A stretch of 15,227 nt of DNA from an uncultured Succinatimonas sp. (GTDB taxonomy: Bacteria; Pseudomonadota; Gammaproteobacteria; Enterobacterales; Succinivibrionaceae). The translations under genes and the position numbers were made by a program. This document shows, one piece after another, positions 7,201-13,131 of this stretch. The notes under the pieces were generated by a model. The model saw only the letters and a list, made by a program, of their open reading frames with translations, ran no database searches and had not been told where the DNA came from. The stretch is from the NCBI GenBank assembly GCA_900552905.1, contig USBR01000028.1, positions 1 through 15,227 of the forward strand, written 5' to 3'. The stretch's first letter is position 1. Each line of letters starts with the position of its first letter.

Positions 7201-8130
7201 ATGAAACAATATAATCATATCTTGGTGGTTATGGAGCCTAAACGTGACCACCAAACAGCTTTACAGCGTGCGCTAGAGCTCTCTCACTATAATCCTAAGG
7301 TCAAGATTACAGTCCTGCGTTTAGTGTACGATTTCTCCTATGATATCCATATCCTCAACCGCCTGCGCGAAAAGGATACCCGCGAGGATATCTTAAGAAC
7401 TCACGAAGAGCAGTTGCTGTCTATCATCCATAAATATACTGAGCATGAAGAACAAACTCCTAATATCGACACTAAGGTAGTCTTTGCTAAGGATATTGCT
7501 GAAGGCATCATCGCGGAAATGAAGAGTGGCGATTATGATCTCATCATCAAAGCCGCTAACCATCATGGTGTCTTAGATGCCATTATCTTCACCCCTATCG
7601 ATTGGTATTTACTGCGTCATGCTGATGTACCGGTAATTATCGCTAAAGATCATAAATGGGCAGAAGAAGGCAGTATTGTGGTAGCGATGGACTTTTCCAA
7701 TCGCGCCCGTATGAGCACTAATTTAACCTTATTGCGTGAGGCGCAACAGGTCTCGGCAATTACAGGCGATCCTATACATTTAGTCAACAGTGCCCCTGTG
7801 GCCTTACCGACGATTATGCTCGAAGTCCCGCATTACTCTCCGGAAATTTATGCTGAGAATATTTTAACTGAGCATAGAAATCGTCTCTATGCCTTTGCTA
7901 AAGCTCACGGCATTCCTGAGGAGCGCTGTCACATTGCCGAGGGTATGCCTGATGATGTGATCCCCGATCTCTGCCGTAAGGTTAAAGCCCGCGTCGTCTT
8001 CATTGGATCTGCCGGTCGAACTGGAGCTATGGCCGCTTTAATGGGTAATACCTGTGAGGAGATCGTCGATTATTTAGATGCCGACTTAGTGGTCATCAAT
8101 AAAAAGGTCTTAGCTAAACAAGAAAGCTAA
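7201..8130 (+). CDS. uspE: Universal stress protein E (tandem Usp domains)
   Basis: The 309-residue soluble protein has two consecutive Usp domains (about 1-150 and 155-303), the arrangement of E. coli UspE (316 residues). Shared blocks include ILVVMEPKRDHQTALQRALEL, VYDFSYD, FTPIDWYLLRHADVPVIIAKD, PDDVIPDLCRKVKA and GSAGRTGAMAALMGNT. The last resembles the G-2x-G-9x-G nucleotide-binding loop of ATP-binding Usp proteins, but with Asn where Ser/Thr is usual, so ATP binding is uncertain. UspE has been linked to stress survival, motility and aggregation in E. coli; its molecular mechanism is unclear. The start is well supported by AAGGAG 8 nt upstream. A 120-bp gap separates it from murJ. I saw no convincing consensus promoter there, although TATATT at 7165-7170 and TAGAGT at 7171-7176 are possible -10 elements. 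Confidence 0.93.
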   Translation: MKQYNHILVVMEPKRDHQTALQRALELSHYNPKVKITVLRLVYDFSYDIHILNRLREKDTREDILRTHEEQLLSIIHKYTEHEEQTPNIDTKVVFAKDIAEGIIAEMKSGDYDLIIKAANHHGVLDAIIFTPIDWYLLRHADVPVIIAKDHKWAEEGSIVVAMDFSNRARMSTNLTLLREAQQVSAITGDPIHLVNSAPVALPTIMLEVPHYSPEIYAENILTEHRNRLYAFAKAHGIPEERCHIAEGMPDDVIPDLCRKVKARVVFIGSAGRTGAMAALMGNTCEEIVDYLDADLVVINKKVLAKQES

Positions 8131-8143
8131 AAGCTAAAACCCT

Positions 8144-8171
8144 AAGGCTGACTTAAGCGTCAGCCTTTTTT
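8144..8171. terminator. Intrinsic terminator shared by uspE and the converging bio operon
   Basis: AAGGCTGAC and GTCAGCCTT form a perfect 9-bp stem with the 6-nt loop TTAAGC, followed by TTTT extending the T run to 8171. It is a strong Rho-independent terminator for uspE. On the minus strand the same stem is followed by AGGGTTTT, so it may also end bioC. The bioC stop codon lies in the loop. Confidence 0.9.
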
Positions 8172-8899
8172 GTGCATATAGCATAAAGAGGTGCCCATGT
8201 AAGTCTTACCCCTTCATTATCGCTATAGGCGCGCTCATAAGCCTCAATAAAGGACAAAAGCTTACCGCGTGTCCACATTTGTGAAGATAAGGCGGCAATA
8301 CCTGTGGCCTTAAAATGCCTGAGCATCTCTAAAGCACTTTTAAAATGCGTAACTATAAGCTCTGATTTAAGCTTAAAGTCAAAGCCTTGACGGGTAAGCA
8401 TTTTCGCTAATTGCGCAGATGTCGGATAATTTAAAGACAAACCTGTTATGGCCTTAATTTCCGCGAAATGCTCAGGTGAGAAGATCGCAAAAGCTAAGAT
8501 CCCCTGTGGCTTTAAATAGGCTTTAAGGCGCTTTAGACTTTCTTCTAAATTCTCAAACCACTGAAAACTCGCGCAACCGATGATGAGATCGTATCTTGTA
8601 GAAAAATTAAGCTCTTGCGCATCGCCTTGTAGATAATGAACCTGAGAGCCAAATTCATCCTTACAGATTAAAAGCATCTGTGGACTTAAATCATTAAGAG
8701 TAATATTGGCGTGAGGATAGTGCTTTACTAAAAGCTTAGAGAAATTCCCTGAGCCACAGCCTAATTCTAAAATCTCCTGAAAATTACCTTCAGGTAATAA
8801 CGCTCTTAAATGGGCGCCCATCTGTCTTTGTACAAAAGCCTCCTTGCCATAGCTTGATGAGGCTTTAGAAAAACGTCTTGAAACTCTATCCTTTAGCAT
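8153..8899 (-). CDS. bioC: Malonyl-ACP O-methyltransferase BioC
   Basis: BioC uses S-adenosylmethionine to methylate the free carboxyl of malonyl-ACP. The disguised primer can then be extended by fatty-acid synthase to pimeloyl-ACP methyl ester. The 248-residue protein has the class I methyltransferase motif ILELGCGSGNFSKLL (43-57), an acidic ribose-binding segment at ITLNDLSPQML (66-76) and DLIIGCASFQWF (104-115). A BioC-type N-terminus (RRFSKASSSYGKEAFVQRQ) and the family-specific ALEMLRHFKATGIAAL (189-204) distinguish it from other methyltransferases. The ATG overlaps the end of bioG by 7 bp, and the stop lies in the loop of the shared terminator. It is therefore the last gene of the operon, and bioD does not follow. 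Confidence 0.92.
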   Translation of the reverse strand: MLKDRVSRRFSKASSSYGKEAFVQRQMGAHLRALLPEGNFQEILELGCGSGNFSKLLVKHYPHANITLNDLSPQMLLICKDEFGSQVHYLQGDAQELNFSTRYDLIIGCASFQWFENLEESLKRLKAYLKPQGILAFAIFSPEHFAEIKAITGLSLNYPTSAQLAKMLTRQGFDFKLKSELIVTHFKSALEMLRHFKATGIAALSSQMWTRGKLLSFIEAYERAYSDNEGVRLTWAPLYAICTKKADA

Positions 8900-9555
8900 G
8901 AGCCTAATAGCTTTGAAAAAAGCTCCTTATCAAAATGAGCCCATGGACCTTTGATGATCGCCGTTGCAGTATCAGAAAAAGCCTGACGCAAAATGGCCGG
9001 CGGAAAAATCTTATCGCGTGTGCCAATATAGGCCACATCATAATTAAAGCAAGGGCGCTCTTGTTGCTGTCTTTTAAATTCATAGAGCGCTAAGAGCTCA
9101 GCTTTACAGCTTAAAGCACTTCTTTGAGGTAAATTTTCCATATAGAAAGTCGGATCGCGTCCTAACATGGCACTTATAAATTGAGCTTGAGCGCGACTGT
9201 CCATATTTTCATAGCTTAAATACCACAGCTTTTGCTCTAAGCCTATCTCCCCATCCTTAAAGACAATACCATCGGGAGTACCATTGACGGCAATAGCCTT
9301 AGTAATCTTAGATCTAAGCTTACTCTTATCTACAAGATAAGGGGTGAGCATTACGCCTATAGACCAAGCGATAATCTCAATATTTGTAAAATTTTCATAA
9401 AGAGCGAGATCGCAATCTAAGGACTCATAATCATAGAGCATCGCCACCGTAGTCTCGCCGCATAAAGCTCTAAAAGGCGTGGGATCTTGACCGTAACCTG
9501 AGATAAAGAGTTTTAAACTCTGCCCCTTAACTTCATTTAAAAATTCCTGACGCAT
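8893..9555 (-). CDS. bioG: Pimeloyl-ACP methyl ester esterase BioG (DUF452)
   Basis: BioG removes the methyl group from pimeloyl-ACP methyl ester, ending the BioC-dependent part of biotin synthesis. It replaces E. coli BioH in some bacteria, such as Haemophilus. The 220-residue protein has an alpha/beta-hydrolase pattern with the nucleophile in AWSIGVM (Ser65), the DUF452 block AVNGTPDGI (89-97), a candidate acid in YIGTRDKIFPP (Asp181) and a C-terminal WAHFDKEL (His207). The order Ser-Asp-His and the length fit BioG better than BioH (about 256 residues, GWSLGG). Its start shares one base with the bioF stop and its end overlaps bioC by 7 bp, so it is translationally coupled on both sides. The order bioF-bioG-bioC matches that recalled from Haemophilus influenzae. 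Confidence 0.9.
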   Translation of the reverse strand: MRQEFLNEVKGQSLKLFISGYGQDPTPFRALCGETTVAMLYDYESLDCDLALYENFTNIEIIAWSIGVMLTPYLVDKSKLRSKITKAIAVNGTPDGIVFKDGEIGLEQKLWYLSYENMDSRAQAQFISAMLGRDPTFYMENLPQRSALSCKAELLALYEFKRQQQERPCFNYDVAYIGTRDKIFPPAILRQAFSDTATAIIKGPWAHFDKELFSKLLGSC

Positions 9556-10718
9556 TAAAGTTCAAACTCCTCAATGGCCTTACCTAAAGCCTCAACCTCA
9601 AGATCAGATAGAGCAGCGCTTAGTGATATCCGCAAACGTGCCTGTCCCTTAGGAACAGTGGGATGACGTATAGGCAGAGCATAAAAACCGCGCGCTTTGA
9701 AAAACTCATAGGCCGCAAGTGCCTTTGTATTTTCATAGGTTAAAAGCGCCATGATCTGACTTTCTGAAATATCCACAAGGCCCTTTTTAGCAAAACACGC
9801 ATGAATATATTTGTGTATACGCTCTAAACGCTCTTGTCTATCTTTAAAGCGCTCTAAATGCTCTAGCATAAAGGCAATATGCTCAAAGCTCAAAGGTGAC
9901 ATGGCGGTAGAGAAAATCAAAGGTCTTACGGTATTGATAAAATAATGTCGCGCCACTTCATTGCAAAGTAAGAACGCGCCTTGCGAGCCTAAGCCCTTAC
10001 CACAAGTACAGAGGATAAAATCCACCTTATCTAAAACCTGTCGCTCTTCACATAAACCTAAAAGCTTAGCGCCTCTGACACAAAAAGAATGGGCTTCATC
10101 GACATAGAGACTAAGTTTTGGATATTTAGCCTTAAGAGCTACTAAGGTCTCTAAATGCGCCTTATCGCCATCCATGCTGAAGATGCCTTCAGTGACAATG
10201 ACGATATGTGCATAAGCATCATAATGCTTGCAAATTAAACGCTCTAAATGCGCATAATCATTGTGAGCATAGCGCAAGGGGTGAGAGGCGCTCAACATGC
10301 CGTCGATAATGGAGGCATGCGCATATTTATCGGCGATGATAAGCGTCTGCGGAAGCTTAGCTAAAGCGCTGATAACACCAGAATTAGCCGCAAAACCGCT
10401 ATTAAAAAATAAAGCTTTTTTAGAAAATAAAGTCTCACAGACAGCGCTGGCATGAGCATAGGATTCATGGGCGCCGGTAAGTAAGGGCGATCCTGATGAC
10501 GATAAACGTCGAGCATAAGACGGTAAAGTATCTAAAAATTCCTGGGCTAAAAGCTTATCGGCGCCTAAGGCTAAATAATCATTAGAGGAAAGATTGACAT
10601 AAGTACGACCGTCTACCGCAATTTTGGAACCTTCTTGAGATTTAGGAATAATCCGCCTGAACATATTTTTTTGTAAAAGCTCGTCCTCAATGGCGCGCAT
10701 ACTTGCATAAATACTCAT
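9555..10718 (-). CDS. bioF: 8-amino-7-oxononanoate synthase BioF
   Basis: BioF condenses pimeloyl-ACP (or -CoA) with alanine, releasing CO2, to form 8-amino-7-oxononanoate, the first dedicated step of biotin ring assembly. The protein is 387 residues, the usual length for this PLP-dependent alpha-oxoamine synthase family. Visible are NLSSNDYLALG (42-52), the stacking His in DKYAHASIIDG (His133), SMDGDKAHLETLV, the cofactor Asp and His in YVDEAHSF (Asp207, His210) and the PLP lysine in TCGKGLGSQGAF (Lys242). BioF is favoured over the paralogue Kbl by the adjacent bioG and bioC. The ATG has an excellent AGGAGG site 6 nt upstream. It is the first gene of bioF-bioG-bioC. A palindrome just upstream is a candidate operator. 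Confidence 0.94.
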   Translation of the reverse strand: MSIYASMRAIEDELLQKNMFRRIIPKSQEGSKIAVDGRTYVNLSSNDYLALGADKLLAQEFLDTLPSYARRLSSSGSPLLTGAHESYAHASAVCETLFSKKALFFNSGFAANSGVISALAKLPQTLIIADKYAHASIIDGMLSASHPLRYAHNDYAHLERLICKHYDAYAHIVIVTEGIFSMDGDKAHLETLVALKAKYPKLSLYVDEAHSFCVRGAKLLGLCEERQVLDKVDFILCTCGKGLGSQGAFLLCNEVARHYFINTVRPLIFSTAMSPLSFEHIAFMLEHLERFKDRQERLERIHKYIHACFAKKGLVDISESQIMALLTYENTKALAAYEFFKARGFYALPIRHPTVPKGQARLRISLSAALSDLEVEALGKAIEEFEL

Positions 10719-10741
10719 TAAGACCTCCTAGACTACAAAAC

Positions 10742-10757
10742 TTGTGCACTTGTACAA
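10742..10757. promoter_or_regulatory. Imperfect palindrome in the bioF leader; candidate operator
   Basis: TTGTGCACTTGTACAA is an inverted repeat (TTGTxCA-nn-TGxACAA) with one mismatched position per half, 24 bp upstream of the bioF start. It does not have the TTGTAAACC...GGTTTACAA form of the enteric BirA operator, although each half starts with TTGT. A repressor site controlling the bio operon is possible. I saw no convincing bioF promoter. Confidence 0.35.
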
Positions 10758-10948
10758 CAACCTAAGGGAATACAAGATTGCCTAAAATTTAGTAACTAAG
10801 CTTAAACTTTACTTCACCCTAAAGCAAAAATTTATCTTATGCCACAAGCCTTAAAGGTGGTGCCCACAGTAAATTGACTAAGTTCTGTCAGCATTCACGG
10901 TTTAGTGCGAAATTCTTTGATAAAATTTGTTTTTTTAAAGCCTTGTAA

Positions 10949-10978
10949 TAACTTTGAACAGCCTAAGCACGTTATAAT
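10949..10978 (+). promoter_or_regulatory. Promoter ahead of the structured RNA
   Basis: A perfect -10 element TATAAT (10973-10978) lies 7 nt before the proposed RNA 5' end at about 10985. The -35 is poor: TAACTT (10949) or AACTTT (10950) at 18 or 17 bp spacing, while TTGAAC (10954) is too close at 13 bp. It diverges from bioF. Confidence 0.6.
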
Positions 10979-10984
10979 ATCAGG

Positions 10985-11396
10985 CAGTTTTAATTAAAAA
11001 TTGAACGCTGTCAATAACCCCTGTCTTAAGACAAAGGCTTGAAAAACTTGATGGACTGACCTTAAAACGCTTTTTTATGAAAGCGTAAATTCTAAGGTGG
11101 GTAGATAAAATCTGTAGAATTCTAAGCTATGTCTGAAGCTTAAAATCCTATAATTTAAACTTTTAAATTACCCCCTTCTTTATGGCCGTCACCTTATCCT
11201 TGATAAGCTATGAATATCCATCAAGAACATATTTGAAGATGCAGGCTCTTGCCTTAAAACTTGATTTACCATAAAGCTTTAAGGACATCAGATTAAGGCG
11301 CCACAGCGTCATGCTCTTTGCTAACTAAAACTTAGTTAGAGAGCTGAAACTTTATAAGCGCATTTATGCAAGCTGAGATTGCGAAATTAAAAACTG
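10985..11396 (+). ncRNA. Candidate structured RNA of about 410 nt, unrecognised family
   Basis: The ends are complementary: CAGTTTTAATT (10985-10995) pairs with AATTAAAAACTG (11385-11396) with one bulge. Nested inside, ACGCTGT (11005-11011) pairs with ACAGCGT (11303-11309). Between and beside these are local hairpins: TGTC/GACA (11022-11033), ACGCTTT/AAAGCGT (11067-11086), AATTCTA/TAGAATT (11088-11121, enclosing AGAT/ATCT), TAAGCT/AGCTTA (11123-11142), TAATTTAA/TTAAATTA (11151-11170), CTTATC/GATAAG (11193-11207) and CCTTAAA/TTTAAGG (11252-11284). A long bulged hairpin, GCTCT..CTAACTAA / TTAGTTAG AGAGC, spans 11313-11344. No reading frame fits. It lacks the conserved cores of RNase P RNA, tmRNA and SRP RNA. 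It may be an independent RNA or a long 5' leader of the genes downstream; no clear terminator follows. Confidence 0.55.
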
Positions 11397-11417
11397 AGGA
11401 TGTGACATCTAATTTCT

Positions 11418-11633
11418 ATGAAAAGAATTTCTCAAAAACCTGAAAGAATGAATAAGCCTTTATTTGATGCTATGTATCGTCGCGCTAATGGCAATCAGAT
11501 TATGCCTACTTGTGCCTGCGATCCGCAATTACGTCAGCTGCTCAATATTATCTATACCGCTAAAGCGCAGATAGATGATATTGCCGAGGACAGTCCTAAG
11601 GCCGGCCACAGCCCTGTCGCCTCTGCCTCTTAA
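11418..11633 (+). CDS. Hypothetical 71-residue protein upstream of pepD
   Basis: I do not recognise this ORF. It encodes a small, basic-then-polar protein: an N-terminal Lys/Arg-rich stretch, MYRRANGNQIMPTCACDP in the middle with a CxC pair, a predicted amphipathic segment LRQLLNIIYTAKAQIDDIAE, and an Ala/Ser-rich end. It has no signal peptide or membrane segment. Codon use resembles its neighbours, and it ends 29 nt before pepD in the same direction. Against it, the ATG has no good ribosome site: GAGGA lies 17-18 nt upstream, with a small hairpin between. An internal ATG at 11448 is another possible start. It begins 22 nt after the proposed RNA. Confidence 0.5.
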   Translation: MKRISQKPERMNKPLFDAMYRRANGNQIMPTCACDPQLRQLLNIIYTAKAQIDDIAEDSPKAGHSPVASAS

Positions 11634-11662
11634 TTGAGGTTGCAATTTTTTTAGGAGTAAAC

Positions 11663-13111
11663 ATGAACGCAAGTATTGCCGCCTTAGAGCCCACTAAAGT
11701 CTGGTCTGAATTTGCCCAAATCTTACAATTACCGCGCCCCTCAGGCCATGAGGAAAATATTGTCAATTATTTAGTCAATTATGCTCATGAGCATAATTTT
11801 GCCGTAGCCTTAGATGAGGCTGGCAATGTCATTATGAAAATTGACGCCACTGAAGGTCGCGAGCACAGCCCCCGTGTGATCTTGCAGGCCCATATGGATA
11901 TGGTGCCGGTAGCTGCTGATGGTATCGCGCATGACTTTTTACAAGATCCCATCGATGCCTATATCGATAACGATTATGTCAAAGCTTACGGCACCACCCT
12001 TGGAGCTGATGACGGTATCGGTATTGCTACTATCTTAGCTTTAATTTCCGATGAGAATTTAAGTCACGGTCCGCTCACCGCTATCTTCACTGTCGAAGAA
12101 GAGACCACCATGAAGGGGGCCTTAGGTGTCAGCGCCTCTGATCTTGAAGGAGAATACCTCATCAATCTCGACTCTGAGGAAAATGGTCTTTTATATATCG
12201 GTTGTGCCGGTTCTTGCGATGTCAATTTAAGCTTTAAAACTGAAAAAATCGCTGTTGAAGATTGTGTTGGCCTAAAACTTAGCCTCAACGGTTTCTTAGG
12301 CGGTCACAGCGGTGCTGATATCAATTTAGGTCACGCAAATGCCATCTCCATCTTAGCTTTAGTACTCAGCGACTTAAGCTCTGACTTTGACTTCTTTATC
12401 TCCGATTTATCAGGTGGTGTAGTCAGAAACTCCATCCCCTCTAAAGCTAGCGTTACCCTCAATGTACCAAGTGAGCATGCTGTAGCCTTTAAAGAAGCCT
12501 GTCAAAAGTCCTTTGATAAGATCATCGCCACCTACAGACGCTTAGAGACTAAGGCCGCCTTAAGCCTCTGTGATTGCGCTTGTACTCACTGCCTAAGCTA
12601 TGCGCAATCTTTAAGCTTAGTAAACTTACTCTTAGCTCTGCCGCATGGCGTTAAGCGCATGTCCGACATCGATCCGAGCATTGTGGAGACCTCCGCTAAC
12701 TTAGGTACCGTCAAGACTTGCGCTGAGAGCATCGATATCTGCCTCATGCCGCGCTCCTTAAAGGAACAGGGCTTAGATGAGATGATAGCCTATATCGAAG
12801 CTTGCGCTATGCTTTTGGACAATGTCGAGATTAGCTATGAGCATCGTCATGCCTGTTGGTTATCCTCAGATCACAATGCTCTCATCGACAATATGCAAAA
12901 ATCCTGTCAGCAACTAAACTTAAAACCGCTTAAGATCACTTTAATGCATGCTGGTTTAGAGACTGCTACCTTTGCTAAAACTGCCCCTAATTTACAGCTT
13001 GTATCCTTAGGCGCTACTATTTACAATCCGCACTCACCGCAAGAGCGCGTCAATATTCAAGGCGTAGGTGAGATCTATAATATTGTTAAACACACTTTAG
13101 AAAAACTGTAG
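11663..13111 (+). CDS. pepD: Cytosol non-specific dipeptidase PepD (aminoacyl-histidine dipeptidase, M20 family)
   Basis: PepD is a zinc-dependent cytoplasmic dipeptidase that hydrolyses many dipeptides, including Xaa-His such as carnosine, and recycles peptide nitrogen. The 482-residue protein (E. coli PepD 485) aligns throughout. Metal ligands and catalytic residues are in place: QAHMDMV (His77, Asp79), GADDGIG (bridging Asp116), VEEETT (Glu145, Glu146), NLDSEE (Asp170) and NPHSPQERV near the end (His457). The GGHSGADINLGHANAI segment marks the lid and dimerisation region. A Cys-rich stretch, LSLCDCACTHCLSYAQS (about 300-316), sits where E. coli PepD has a Glu/Lys-rich one and is lineage-specific. 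The start is supported by TAGGAG 8 nt upstream. The next gene begins 20 nt after the stop, so both are probably one operon. Confidence 0.95.
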   Translation: MNASIAALEPTKVWSEFAQILQLPRPSGHEENIVNYLVNYAHEHNFAVALDEAGNVIMKIDATEGREHSPRVILQAHMDMVPVAADGIAHDFLQDPIDAYIDNDYVKAYGTTLGADDGIGIATILALISDENLSHGPLTAIFTVEEETTMKGALGVSASDLEGEYLINLDSEENGLLYIGCAGSCDVNLSFKTEKIAVEDCVGLKLSLNGFLGGHSGADINLGHANAISILALVLSDLSSDFDFFISDLSGGVVRNSIPSKASVTLNVPSEHAVAFKEACQKSFDKIIATYRRLETKAALSLCDCACTHCLSYAQSLSLVNLLLALPHGVKRMSDIDPSIVETSANLGTVKTCAESIDICLMPRSLKEQGLDEMIAYIEACAMLLDNVEISYEHRHACWLSSDHNALIDNMQKSCQQLNLKPLKITLMHAGLETATFAKTAPNLQLVSLGATIYNPHSPQERVNIQGVGEIYNIVKHTLEKL

Positions 13112-13131
13112 GAGAACATAAGGAAGAGTCT

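Noticed and set aside
10985-11396. Retron msr-msd or group I/II intron
   Set aside because: The complementary ends recall retron a1/a2 repeats, but no reverse transcriptase lies nearby, and no intron core motifs or split gene are visible.
10860-11400. RNase P RNA, tmRNA, SRP RNA or 6S RNA in the pepD upstream region
   Set aside because: I looked for GAGGAAAGTC and ACAGAA, for a tRNA-like GTTCGA arm and GGGGCTGA end, and for the SRP tip loop. None is present in a coherent arrangement; an isolated GACAGAA on the minus strand at about 10886 has no matching 5' core.
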